64,000 nucleotides of DNA, taken from assembly GCA_947498595.1 (NCBI GenBank), contig CANMKX010000015.1:54624-118623 (forward strand), given 5' to 3'. How positions within the stretch are numbered: position 1 is the stretch's first letter; each line of letters opens with the position of its first letter. The notes beneath the pieces were generated by a model. That model was not told the DNA's origin. It did not search any database and saw only the letters and a program-made list of their open reading frames with translations. The translations under genes were made by a program, and so were the position numbers. The DNA is from an uncultured Aquimarina sp. Lineage in GTDB: Bacteria; Bacteroidota; Bacteroidia; Flavobacteriales; Flavobacteriaceae. Of this stretch, positions 1 through 8,255 are shown piece by piece.

Positions 1-104
1 GATTTACTAGCACCTTTAACAGGCATTTGTAACTGTTGAGGGATTAAATAAATAAGACCTATAATGGAGAGAATGCCCAATATTATTTTCTTTCTCTTTG
101 ACAT
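1..104 (-). CDS. N-terminal fragment of an exported protein, possibly an M23-type peptidase
   Basis: Only the first 34 codons lie in the window; the gene continues past the left edge. The start is the ATG complementary to 102-104. The peptide opens with a basic stretch (MSKRKK) and a hydrophobic segment (IILGILSIIGLIYLI), which looks like an uncleaved signal anchor. It continues QQLQMPVKGASKS. From memory, flavobacterial M23 murein endopeptidases have a similar stretch just before their peptidase domain (xPVxGAxxKD), but no catalytic residues are visible here. The start and anchor are well supported; the family is a guess. Confidence 0.45.
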   Translation of the reverse strand, partial: MSKRKKIILGILSIIGLIYLIPQQLQMPVKGASK

Positions 105-130
105 TATAAAAACTGATTTTAAGATTATTT

Positions 131-174
131 AATTTTAAAAAACAAGCCAACAATTACGGAATAATTGTTGGCTA
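131..174 (-). terminator. Rho-independent terminator of the 206-523 gene
   Basis: Perfect 12-bp inverted repeat (AGCCAACAATTA at 145-156, TAATTGTTGGCT at 162-173) with a 5-base loop. Read on the minus strand it is followed by a T-rich run (complement of 131-144). It lies just downstream of the membrane-protein gene. Confidence 0.75.
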
Positions 175-205
175 CGAGAAATTTTATGTGAAAGATTGAT
201 AAATG

Positions 206-523
206 TTAGGAGAATATTAGTACAGCAATGCTTATCATTAGAATAATGAAACCAATAATAGAAGTCCAATACTGATAATCTTTTAATTCGTTGTTTTTGA
301 TACTAAGTATCGTAGTAAAAACACCTCCTAGAAATAATAAAAAACCAGAAAATGATAAAACAGTAACGATTCTAGAAGATAATGTAGAATGATCTTCTAT
401 AGCTACATACGTTATTAAAACATAAGCTATTAATGCAATGAAAAATAGCGTCGAAATTAAAAAGAATAATGATAGTTTTTTGAAATTTGTAGGTCTTACG
501 GTAAACGTTTTTTCTATTTCCAT
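206..523 (-). CDS. small three-helix membrane protein of unknown function
   Basis: 105 residues. After a short polar N-terminus (about residues 1-17) there are three hydrophobic segments at roughly 18-41, 52-73 and 86-104, so this is an inner-membrane protein with a very short C-terminal tail. No catalytic or metal-binding motif is visible and I do not recognise a family. It is followed by its own terminator and preceded by a long non-coding stretch, so it is probably a single-gene transcript. Confidence 0.6.
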   Translation of the reverse strand: MEIEKTFTVRPTNFKKLSLFFLISTLFFIALIAYVLITYVAIEDHSTLSSRIVTVLSFSGFLLFLGGVFTTILSIKNNELKDYQYWTSIIGFIILMISIAVLIFS

Positions 524-937
524 TTAAGTTTGATAATTTAAATTAAAGATACAATGTGAATTTATGTAGCAATTCTACTTAGTGGGGGATATATAGAAAT
601 GGTATAGCGTATTTCTATTACTAAAGTTAATAAAATAATATGATTTTTGGATTGTTGTGTAAGACTAAGTGCTTGGAAAAAAGGATAAAAGGTTTTTTTA
701 ATAAATTAATTGTAGATTATTAACCTTATTCGGATATATGTTGAGAAATTTTCAATAACAATATGATGGTATTCTTTTAATGCTAATATTTTTTCCAAAA
801 AATTAGCGTAAACAATAAAAAAGTTTCTCTTTATATAAACAATTGCGTTAATCTTTAGACAGTAACATTTAAATATTTTCTTTTATGTAATCGATGATTA
901 TATTGATTGGTACTATGGAATATTTTTAGCGAATAAT
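524..937. other. non-coding stretch, nothing recognised
   Basis: About 410 bases of very AT-rich DNA between the small membrane-protein gene and the terminator of the metal operon. I see no reading frame, tRNA or clear repeat. The promoter of the 206-523 gene should lie near its right-hand start, but I cannot identify it. Confidence 0.5.
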
Positions 938-982
938 TAAAAAACACAAAGCAAGTACATTAAAAATATACCTGCTTTTGTG
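938..982 (-). terminator. terminator of the sigZ-metal operon
   Basis: CACAAAGCAaGTA (945-957) pairs with TACcTGCTTTTGTG (969-982). On the minus strand the stem is followed by a run of Ts (complement of about 937-944). It lies 36 bases beyond the stop of the last operon gene. Confidence 0.7.
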
Positions 983-1017
983 ATTCTTTTTCAATACTGT
1001 TAACTGAGAGAAAAAAA

Positions 1018-1350
1018 TTAATTTATAATTTTATAGGGTGTTTTATTAATAGCCTTTTTGATAGCTGTTTCAGAACATTTATTACCATCATACCAAACAG
1101 TCAATTCATGAGTCTTTACGTTTGCTTTTGACTTGATAAAACCATCAACTTCTTTTAAAGAATAATTGACAATTCCCGTACAACAAGATTTTTTAAAACC
1201 TTTTAGAGTGTAAGTTGTTTTGATATTTGATAGTGCCTTTTTAGTAGAAGTAACAGACGTATTACTATTATTCTCTTGACTTTTACCTTCGCAAGACAGT
1301 AATAAAAATAGCGAGAATAAGGCGATAATAACGATATAGTGTAATTTCAT
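1018..1350 (-). CDS. lipoprotein with heavy-metal-associated (HMA/MerP-like) domain
   Basis: 110 residues. A signal peptide ends in a lipobox-like LLLSC (Cys20), so the protein is probably lipid-anchored in the periplasm. Residues about 45-110 fit the ferredoxin-like HMA fold, with a paired-cysteine motif (KSCCTGIV) in place of the usual GMTCxxC. Paired-cysteine HMA domains of this kind are known in MerP/MerTP-type mercury-uptake proteins of this phylum (from memory). It is the last gene of the operon, 4 bases after the MerT-like gene, and probably hands thiophilic metal ions to that transporter. The metal cannot be read from sequence. Another Cys (NKCSE) lies near the C-terminus. Confidence 0.7.
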   Translation of the reverse strand: MKLHYIVIIALFSLFLLLSCEGKSQENNSNTSVTSTKKALSNIKTTYTLKGFKKSCCTGIVNYSLKEVDGFIKSKANVKTHELTVWYDGNKCSETAIKKAINKTPYKIIN

Positions 1351-1354
1351 AATT

Positions 1355-1717
1355 TTAATTGAATATATAAGGTAATAATAGGATTATGATGGTAAGGATT
1401 GCAATTCCCCACAAAAAGAGTTTTGATTGAAATATTGCAATCACTTTCCGTTCTTTTTTATGTAATTGAGATAAGGCTTCATATTGATCTGTAGGACAAC
1501 ACGAATTGCTTTTTTGGGGATAATATGCCCTATATAAATTATAACCAATAGCTAGTAAACTAAAAGCGATCAAGTAATTTTTAATACTAGAAAGCCAGAG
1601 TAATTGCGAAGCACTGACACCTAGAACACCAGCCAAAGCCATAAATGGAGCGATGCAGCAAGTACAAGCAGCCATAGCTACAAAAATAGCACTGATGGAT
1701 GATAGTAATGATTTCAT
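1355..1717 (-). CDS. merT: MerT-like mercuric/thiophilic metal transport protein
   Basis: 120 residues with three membrane segments (about 5-33, 42-62 and 98-118). The first holds the MerT hallmark cysteine pair (ACTCCIAPF), and the loop between segments 2 and 3 carries the second pair (NSCCPTD), as in MerT. MerT moves Hg(II) from a periplasmic HMA partner through the inner membrane. Here that partner would be the lipoprotein encoded next door, which in many Bacteroidetes is fused to MerT as MerTP. No mercuric reductase gene is in the operon, so the substrate could be another soft metal. The gene lies 10 bases after the permease gene. Confidence 0.75.
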   Translation of the reverse strand: MKSLLSSISAIFVAMAACTCCIAPFMALAGVLGVSASQLLWLSSIKNYLIAFSLLAIGYNLYRAYYPQKSNSCCPTDQYEALSQLHKKERKVIAIFQSKLFLWGIAILTIIILLLPYIFN

Positions 1718-1727
1718 AAATTATATT

Positions 1728-2702
1728 TTAAAAAATAAGGTTAAAGAAGAATCCAGAAATAATCATACCTAATCCGATAGTGGTAAAAAAGGCAATGATT
1801 AATCTTTTTTTCATTACTTTTTTTAATAATAATGCCTCTGGAAAAGAAAGACCAATTGAAGCCATCATAAAAGCAATAGCGGTTCCCAAAGGAACTCCTT
1901 TATGCACTAGAGATTCAATAATAGGCAATACCCCAACAGCATCTATATATAACGGAATAGCTAAAATTACCGCAATAGGAACAGCCAATGGATTGGATTT
2001 TGAAATATAAGTTTCAAAAAACGACTCAGGTACATAGCCATGTATAAACGATCCAATAGCTAGACCTATAAAAATGTATGGGATTAACTTTTTTAAAGTG
2101 ATAAGAGCTTCTGTATTTATCTCAGGTAAACGTTGCATAAAAGATCTTTCATCTTTGATAACTTCTGCTTTATTATCACCTAAATCTTTGATCCAATCAG
2201 CGACATATTCTGCCATTCCAAATCTTTCTAGTAGAATTCCGCCAACAATACCTAGAACAATCCCAGAAAGGGTATAGATAACCGTAATTTTCCAACCATA
2301 AGAAACCCAAAAAATAGCGATAGCAATCTCATTAACAAGAGGAGAAGTGATTAAAAAAGATAAAGCTATTCCTAAAGGAATTCTAGCTTGCATCATTCCA
2401 ACAAAAAGAGGAATAGAAGAACAAGAACAAAAAGGAGTAATAGCACCTAATAATGATGCAAAGACATTTCCTATTCCAGTTTTTTTATGCTTTTCTAGAT
2501 AGACTCTGATTTTGTCCATGGGGAGGTAATTAGTAACGATTCCCATGAGATAGGTAACCAAAATGACTAAAAAGACAATTTCGGTGAATCCAATAATAAA
2601 ATAATGCAGCGCATTACTCAATAGATCTGTTTGTGCCAAACCAAATAAATCGTAGACAATATAATCAGCGATTTTTGATAAGAAGAGGGTTAGTTTTTCC
2701 AT
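1728..2702 (-). CDS. DUF318/YraQ-type permease with CSCSS motif
   Basis: 324 residues with about eight to ten hydrophobic segments. The family signature is the cysteine-rich turn TPFCSCSSIPLFVG (about residues 90-103) followed by the conserved ITSPLVNE, and the second half repeats the topology (AVGVLPIIESLV). Members (YraQ, the SO_0444 group, ArsP relatives) are metal or metalloid exporters or uncharacterised permeases. The thioredoxin-like gene lies 19 bases upstream, a pairing common for this family. In this operon it could export what the MerT-like protein imports, or expel a related metal. Family confidence is high, substrate unknown. Confidence 0.75.
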   Translation of the reverse strand: MEKLTLFLSKIADYIVYDLFGLAQTDLLSNALHYFIIGFTEIVFLVILVTYLMGIVTNYLPMDKIRVYLEKHKKTGIGNVFASLLGAITPFCSCSSIPLFVGMMQARIPLGIALSFLITSPLVNEIAIAIFWVSYGWKITVIYTLSGIVLGIVGGILLERFGMAEYVADWIKDLGDNKAEVIKDERSFMQRLPEINTEALITLKKLIPYIFIGLAIGSFIHGYVPESFFETYISKSNPLAVPIAVILAIPLYIDAVGVLPIIESLVHKGVPLGTAIAFMMASIGLSFPEALLLKKVMKKRLIIAFFTTIGLGMIISGFFFNLIF

Positions 2703-2721
2703 TGGATAAAAAATAATAGTG

Positions 2722-2961
2722 TTATAATATGGAAGCTAATAGCTCATCAGTAGTATATTTTTTATAATCGTATACCTTTCCGTTAATGACTAACGAAGGA
2801 AAAGTAGTGGTACCGTAAACCATTGTTTCTTTAAGATCTGAGAGCTCTTCTACATCAATATCGATGTTGTATCTAGTGGCTACTTTTTCTAAATGTTTTT
2901 TAATAGGAGAATTGTTACCGCAACACGATGCATGTAAAACTTTAATTTCTGTACTCATCAT
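2722..2961 (-). CDS. small thioredoxin-fold protein with CC active site
   Basis: 79 residues, or 78 if the second Met is used. It fits the minimal thioredoxin_3-type fold: strand (IKVLHASCC), helix, strand, a cis-proline loop (TTFPSLVINGKV) and a C-terminal helix. The usual CxxC is replaced by adjacent cysteines (SCCGNN), so the active site is a vicinal pair. This would suit metal binding or a mixed-disulfide mechanism. It sits between sigZ and the permease gene and is probably a cytoplasmic partner of the permease. Confidence 0.7.
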   Translation of the reverse strand: MMSTEIKVLHASCCGNNSPIKKHLEKVATRYNIDIDVEELSDLKETMVYGTTTFPSLVINGKVYDYKKYTTDELLASIL

Positions 2962-3080
2962 AATTGTTTTTTATAATTAAACGTTACTATGGAGTCTGAA
3001 ATAGGAGGTGAAAAGACACACTTAAAAAAGATTATTTTATTAATAATATTTTTTTTAAATGTAAGGTGTTGATTGTTAGG

Positions 3081-3668
3081 TTATTTTGAATGTAATTTTT
3101 TTGAGATTTCTTGAAGAGGTTCGCAAGAATTTTTAATGACGCAACCAATAAAAGTTCCATTCGTATCATATTCTAGATGGCAGCATTCTACAAATAAAGC
3201 TCTTAGTTTAATTCGTGCACGTTGGATACGCATTTTGGTAGCAGATAAACCTAAATTTAATTGGAGAGCTATTTCTTTTTGAGGAAGATTGTCTATGTCA
3301 CTTAACATAAGTGGGATAGCGTCATCTTCTGGGAGCAATCGAATCATAGGAATTACATAATCCGAAATTAGAATTTTAGGAGAATCAGCAATAAATTCTT
3401 GTTCTAAATCCCACTCTTCGTCCAAGTTGAATACCAAATTATTTTTTTTATAATAATCATAAATAGTATTTCTACTCACTTGAAAAAGCCAAGCTTTAAT
3501 ATTCTTTATTTCTGTTGAATTTCGATGAGATTCGATAAGTTTGATCATTACTTCTTGAACGATGTCTTCTGCTAGAGTAGGATCATTAACTTTATTTAAA
3601 ATATAGGATTTTAAATAATTATAAAATTCTTGAACTACTTCATTGATATTACAACACTCTTTTTTCAT
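3081..3668 (-). CDS. sigZ: SigZ-type RNA polymerase sigma factor with cysteine-rich ends
   Basis: 195 residues. The sigma-70 region 2 signature (LAEDIVQEVMIKLIE) lies at about 37-51. The region 4 helix-turn-helix (LPQKEIALQLNLGLSATKMR) lies at about 128-147. After region 4 there is a tail absent from ordinary ECF factors with four Cys (FVECC, GCVI, NSCEP), plus a CC pair at residues 5-6. These are typical of the SigZ group. No anti-sigma gene is adjacent, so the cysteines may let the protein sense metal or redox state directly. As the first gene of the operon it likely drives its own transcription together with the transporters. Confidence 0.75.
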   Translation of the reverse strand: MKKECCNINEVVQEFYNYLKSYILNKVNDPTLAEDIVQEVMIKLIESHRNSTEIKNIKAWLFQVSRNTIYDYYKKNNLVFNLDEEWDLEQEFIADSPKILISDYVIPMIRLLPEDDAIPLMLSDIDNLPQKEIALQLNLGLSATKMRIQRARIKLRALFVECCHLEYDTNGTFIGCVIKNSCEPLQEISKKLHSK

Positions 3669-3951
3669 GATAGATAATTAGGTGTTATTTCCTTTTTTTA
3701 GTTTGAAAAAGCACTCATTAAAATAAAAAACAAAGATAGTAGAAAAGTGATAATCTAAGTTGAAGAGTATTTTTTTGGAGAACTTACTATACATTAGGTG
3801 ATATTAATAGTTACTAATCAAAATTGATAAAAAGAAATTTAAAGGATTGGATAGCGTATCTGAAACGTATGGGAAATTAGGATATTTATTAGCGATACAA
3901 TTAAAACGTTTCTTGAAATAATACCATTTAATAAATAATTATTCTATAAAT
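3669..3951. other. non-coding region upstream of sigZ
   Basis: About 280 AT-rich bases between the sigZ start and the terminator of the next gene. It must hold the sigZ promoter, but I cannot recognise a -33/-7 pair with confidence. No reading frame or repeat is evident. Confidence 0.45.
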
Positions 3952-3998
3952 AAAAAACAAGAAGGAGTTCATCTATAGAGCTTCTTCTTGTTTTTTAC
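3952..3998 (-). terminator. terminator of the 4006-4611 lipoprotein gene
   Basis: AAAAAACAAGAAG and its partner CTTCTTGTTTTTT form a 13-bp stem with a loop of about 20 bases, directly after the stop codon at 4006-4008. The T-run lies on the minus-strand 3' side. Confidence 0.75.
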
Positions 3999-4005
3999 TA
4001 TTATA

Positions 4006-4611
4006 TCAAGGAGTTATTAAATTGTGTTGAGTGATTTCGGCATCAGTCATCCAGTGAATTGCATTAGCTGCTGCGGCATTGATAGTGAAATAATAAAAAT
4101 TTTCAGATTGTTGTTGTGTAAATCCAACAGACACATAATAATTAATATATGGTAAATGGTTATCGTGCCCTACAGGAAAATCTGTAGCTTCATTAGTACC
4201 GTTAGACCAAGAATGTACTCCGATTCTTGTGTTATTCCCTCGAGTTCTGTTTACTCCAGCGATAAAAAAGTCTACTCCTCCAGATGCGATTTCAGCATTG
4301 TCTAATAAATGTATATTAATACCTTTTTCATGCACTTTGGCAGATAGTTGCAAATTAACAGTATCGTCAGAAGAGCCATCACAATTTTTAATATTTATTT
4401 TGTTGATAGAAGGAAAAGCAGCTTCAAGTCTATTAAAATTAATTAGCGATGAGCTTCCAATAGTTCCATCCATTTCTACGGTAGTAGCATCGTCCAAGAC
4501 TTTAAAAATACCAAATTGTTTGTTATTAGTTGTGGTATCATCATCACTACTACAAGAGATAGAAAACATAGAAATAATGAATAAGGCTAAAATCAAATGT
4601 ATTTTTTTCAT
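4006..4611 (-). CDS. lipoprotein with a possible ClpP/crotonase-like fold
   Basis: 201 residues from the ATG complementary to 4609-4611. An upstream in-frame ATG at 4689 would put 26 residues before the signal peptide and is unlikely. The signal peptide ends in a clear lipobox (SISC, Cys20) followed by an acidic linker (SSDDD). The rest contains EIASGGVDFFIAG (Ser110) and IGVHSW (His133). This order resembles periplasmic ClpP-like predicted serine hydrolases (COG3904 type), in which Ser follows a small-residue turn and GxHSW follows 20-25 residues later. That link is inference from a short match. The gene stands alone with its own terminator. Confidence 0.5.
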   Translation of the reverse strand: MKKIHLILALFIISMFSISCSSDDDTTTNNKQFGIFKVLDDATTVEMDGTIGSSSLINFNRLEAAFPSINKINIKNCDGSSDDTVNLQLSAKVHEKGINIHLLDNAEIASGGVDFFIAGVNRTRGNNTRIGVHSWSNGTNEATDFPVGHDNHLPYINYYVSVGFTQQQSENFYYFTINAAAANAIHWMTDAEITQHNLITP

Positions 4612-4947
4612 AAAATAATAGTTTTTACTGATTTTAAAACAAAAAAAAACTCCAATAACTATCTCTAAAAGATAACTACTGAAGTACACGGTTTGTGAAA
4701 ATATCTAAACTACTTTTTCTATATCTTCTTCAGGATAAAAAGTAGCTGCATGTAATTGACAAACGACGATTTGCTATAAATAGTATGTATTGATATTGAA
4801 ATTTTAAAATATAAAAATTGGATTTTCAATGTGAAACAAGTGTTTTTATGTGTAATGCATTGAAAATAAGTGTTTTTACCGTATTTTTTGTATGGTTGAT
4901 TAAAAAGAAATACTTGTTGTTTTTCATAATTTTATGGGAACCAATAA
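4612..4947. other. divergent promoter region with an 11-bp direct repeat
   Basis: 336 bases between two divergently read genes. AAGTGTTTTTA occurs at 4838-4848 and again at 4868-4878, a 30-bp period, upstream of the oxidase fusion gene. It could be a regulator site or chance in AT-rich DNA. No reading frame is convincing. Confidence 0.4.
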
Positions 4948-7900
4948 ATGCTAAAATTAATATATATGGATTACACCACAGAAATTGATCATTTCAATGT
5001 TATTGTAATAGGAGGAGGACCTATAGGGCTGTCTTCGGCGTATCATATCAATAAAGAAGATGCTTCTAAAAAAATTCTGGTATTAGAACAATTTTCTTTT
5101 ATAAATCAAGAAGTGAGTTCAGCAGGAAAATCACGACAATTTAGAGTACAATACGATACAGTTCCGATGGCGGAGCTAGCGCTACGTGCAGAAAAACAGT
5201 GGAAAGCTTATAATAATGAGTCCGGTGAGCAATTACTAGATCAGGTTGGTGCTCTATGGTTTGGAGATCCAAATGCAACGTCTTCAGAAGGAGGAATTAA
5301 GAAAGCGATTGAAGTGATGGATGAATTAGGAATTCCGTATGACTCATTAGACAATGGAAATGAAATTATGGAGCGCTTTAATTTTACAAATATTAAAGAA
5401 GAATATTCAGGTTTTTTTCAACCAGATGGAGGTATTCTTAATATAGAAGCAACACAACAATTTTTATTAGACGAACTTAAGCAACAAGAGACCGTAACAT
5501 TACAAGAATTTAGTGAAGTATATCATATAGATTCATCAATAGATGGAGAGATAAGAGTATACGTAAAGAATAGTAAAACAAAAGCAGATATAGGCTATTA
5601 TAGAGCAGATAAACTAGCAATCATACCAGGGCCATATGTAAATGATTTAGTATCAAACTTTGGATTAAAAGTAGGAATAGATATTTGGGAAATGTCTTCT
5701 GCATATTATAAAATTGAGGATCCTCAATTAGCAGAAAAATCCACTACATGGTATGTCTTTCAGGAAGATACAAACACAAGTTTATTTTATGGATTTAACG
5801 AAGTAGACTGGGCACATCCAGGATATGTGAGGGTCGCTCCAGCAATCCCAGATCGCATTATTGACCATCCAACAGAACGCACAAATGTACCAAGCGAAAC
5901 AAGCTTAGGATATAACACAGCATGGGTAAAAGAGCATATGCCAGGATTGTCTCAAGAAGTATCATATCCATCTACATGCTTGATAGCATTGTCAAAAACA
6001 TTGAAAGAATTGTTATTAGATTACTTACCAGCAACAGTTCCTAATCATGAAAATATAGTTGTATATAGTGCCGGTTGGGCAGGTAAATTTATCCCAACTA
6101 TAGGTGATTTGGTAGCCAAAATGATTACAAATACAGTTACAGAAAAAGACCAATATTTCTTAGATCAATTAACGATCGATTGGATTTATGATTTTGATAA
6201 GTATGCAATACATCGCAATAAAAGCAAAGTACCTTTCTTAAAGAGCGCAAAAACTAGTATGCCATCTAGTACTATATTATCTAATGGACATGCGGGATAT
6301 AATAGTCAACCTGAAGATGGATTAGAAATAGACGTAGCTATAATTGGAGGAGGAGCTTCAGGATTATATTCAGGATATCGATTAAAAACAGGAGTTGATA
6401 AAAATGGAAATAAAATAGATAAAAACGTGCAAATATTTGAAGCAAGTGAGCGCATATGTGGACGTTTAGACTCTATAGAATTGCCAGGAATGGAAGTTAC
6501 TGGAGAATTAGGAGGAATGCGCTATATGGAGCATCAAGAAATTATTAATGGAATGATTGATAATTATGAAGCCGAAGGATTACTAAAATCGATACCATTC
6601 AACCCATCTAATGATGATGAACAATTATTTTATCTCAGAAAACAACGTTTTCAAGCAAAAGACATCAATCCATCTTTTAGAACGAGATATGATGTAGCAC
6701 CAGAGTTTGGAGGTAAAAGCGCGAATACTATTTTTAATCAGATTATAGATGAGGTATTACAAGCGGATGGATGGAGTATTGATGAAATACAAAATAGTGA
6801 AGATCCTCAAGCAACATGGAGAACCGTGAAGAGAACTCTTAAATATAATTTTATAGGCCCTTATAATGGAAAATTTGTATATGAGATAGGATTTTGGAAT
6901 TTATTAAAAGATAGAAGCTCTCAAGAATGTTATGAGTTTTTGGCAAATGGTGGAGGCTATTATTCTAATACAATTAATTGGAATGCAGCTGAGGCGTTCC
7001 CTTATATGGTAGGAGATTTTGCCGATAGTGACGTAAGTTATAAAACAATTGAAGGTGGATTTGATAAAGTTTTAAAAGTAACAGCTCATAAGTTTTTAGC
7101 AAATGGAGGAATTATACGACCTAATAATGCCCTAGTAACATTTGAAAAAGTAACTAACGGAGAGTCTACAAAGAAATACAAACTTATTTTTGAACATGTA
7201 GAAACAGGAGTGAAACGTAATTATAGCGTTCGTAATCAGAGTCAACAATGGACGGTATATGCAGACGAAATTATATTGGCTATGCCTAGGAGATCCTTAG
7301 AGTTATTGGATCAAAATAATTTCTTTTTTGATCCGTATAATTCAACAAGTAAACCTTTATACAATAATATAAAATCAGTGATGAGTGAACCGTCATTAAA
7401 AATATTATTAGGGTTTGCAGAACCATGGTGGCCAGAAAAATCGCCGCATTCTATCACAGATCTACCAATGAGACAATGTTATTATTTTGGAACAGATCCA
7501 GAAAATAGCCATTCTTTATTCTTGGCGAGTTATAATGATATGCGCACAGTTTCTTTTTGGAAAGCAATGGAAAATGATGAACCGTTTGAAACAGTACCTA
7601 CTAAATTATTAAAATCCAAACCGTGGTTTAGAAAACAATTAGAAGATTTCTTACAAAGAGATATTCCGCCTGCAACAAAATCAATGGTAGCTGAGGTAAT
7701 GAAACAAGTGAGAGAAATGCATGGAGATACGGTTGATATTCCAGAACCATATACATCTGCATATAAAGATTGGAGCGAGGATCCTTATGGAGGAGGATAT
7801 CATGCATGGAAAGCAGGATTTATAGTAGGAGATAAAATGGAAGTAATAAGACAACCTCAAACAGATGAAGCGATATATATCGTTGGAGAAGCATACTCAG

Positions 7901-8052
7901 ACCAACAAGGATGGGTTGAAGGAGCTTTTTGTGAGGCCGAAAAGGTAATGCTACATCGATATAATTTAGAAAGATTAGCATGGGTGAAGGATAATTATTA
8001 CTTAGGCTGGGGAAGTCAAGAAGAAGTACCATTAGAAGATATAATGATATAA
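4948..8052 (+). CDS. fusion of a sarcosine-oxidase-like and an L-amino-acid-oxidase-like flavoenzyme
   Basis: 1034 residues; the start could also be Met7 at 4966. Domain 1 (about 14-440) is a DAO-type FAD enzyme related to sarcosine/N-methyltryptophan oxidases. It has VIVIGGGPIG (residues 18-27) and YSAGWAGKFIPTIG near its end, and Cys344 (STCLIAL) lies where monomeric sarcosine oxidase bonds covalently to flavin. Domain 2 (about 460-1034) is a flavin amine oxidase: a second dinucleotide fold (DVAIIGGGASG from 462), ELGGMRY, and the C-terminal GEAYSDQQGWVEGA (from 980) typical of bacterial L-amino-acid oxidases. Each domain alone has normal enzyme length, so this is a full fusion. No signal peptide is seen. 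A terminator follows, then the GMC/ferritin genes on the same strand. Substrates are unknown; amino acids or N-methyl amino acids are the family expectation. Confidence 0.8.
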   Translation: MLKLIYMDYTTEIDHFNVIVIGGGPIGLSSAYHINKEDASKKILVLEQFSFINQEVSSAGKSRQFRVQYDTVPMAELALRAEKQWKAYNNESGEQLLDQVGALWFGDPNATSSEGGIKKAIEVMDELGIPYDSLDNGNEIMERFNFTNIKEEYSGFFQPDGGILNIEATQQFLLDELKQQETVTLQEFSEVYHIDSSIDGEIRVYVKNSKTKADIGYYRADKLAIIPGPYVNDLVSNFGLKVGIDIWEMSSAYYKIEDPQLAEKSTTWYVFQEDTNTSLFYGFNEVDWAHPGYVRVAPAIPDRIIDHPTERTNVPSETSLGYNTAWVKEHMPGLSQEVSYPSTCLIALSKTLKELLLDYLPATVPNHENIVVYSAGWAGKFIPTIGDLVAKMITNTVTEKDQYFLDQLTIDWIYDFDKYAIHRNKSKVPFLKSAKTSMPSSTILSNGHAGYNSQPEDGLEIDVAIIGGGASGLYSGYRLKTGVDKNGNKIDKNVQIFEASERICGRLDSIELPGMEVTGELGGMRYMEHQEIINGMIDNYEAEGLLKSIPFNPSNDDEQLFYLRKQRFQAKDINPSFRTRYDVAPEFGGKSANTIFNQIIDEVLQADGWSIDEIQNSEDPQATWRTVKRTLKYNFIGPYNGKFVYEIGFWNLLKDRSSQECYEFLANGGGYYSNTINWNAAEAFPYMVGDFADSDVSYKTIEGGFDKVLKVTAHKFLANGGIIRPNNALVTFEKVTNGESTKKYKLIFEHVETGVKRNYSVRNQSQQWTVYADEIILAMPRRSLELLDQNNFFFDPYNSTSKPLYNNIKSVMSEPSLKILLGFAEPWWPEKSPHSITDLPMRQCYYFGTDPENSHSLFLASYNDMRTVSFWKAMENDEPFETVPTKLLKSKPWFRKQLEDFLQRDIPPATKSMVAEVMKQVREMHGDTVDIPEPYTSAYKDWSEDPYGGGYHAWKAGFIVGDKMEVIRQPQTDEAIYIVGEAYSDQQGWVEGAFCEAEKVMLHRYNLERLAWVKDNYYLGWGSQEEVPLEDIMI

Positions 8053-8066
8053 AAACCTTATAGAGA

Positions 8067-8099
8067 AAAGCAGTTATAAAATTTATAACTGCTTTTTTT
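8067..8099 (+). terminator. Rho-independent terminator after the oxidase fusion gene
   Basis: AAGCAGTTATAAA and TTTATAACTGCTT form a perfect 13-bp stem with almost no loop, followed by seven Ts. It separates the fusion gene from the three genes downstream, which therefore need their own promoter or read-through. Confidence 0.8.
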
Positions 8100-8255
8100 A
8101 TTCTATAAAACAGGGGTTTATACTGATATATATAGAAAATGAAATTCAGAAATTTACAATAGAACATTTGATATTTATTGAAAAGGGGTAAACAGAAAAG
8201 AGTGAGAGGGAAATTCTTTGGAAAGTATATTAAAAACTCCTAAATATAATAACAA

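Noticed and set aside
1780..2277. Plus-strand frames opposite the permease gene
   Set aside because: They are antisense to a well-supported membrane protein and show no signal or domain of their own.
1018..2702. Complete mercury-resistance operon
   Set aside because: No mercuric reductase, organomercurial lyase or MerR is present; only the MerT-like and HMA proteins are supported.
4612..4689. Longer N-terminus for the 4006-4611 lipoprotein
   Set aside because: It would bury the clear lipoprotein signal peptide 26 residues inside the protein.
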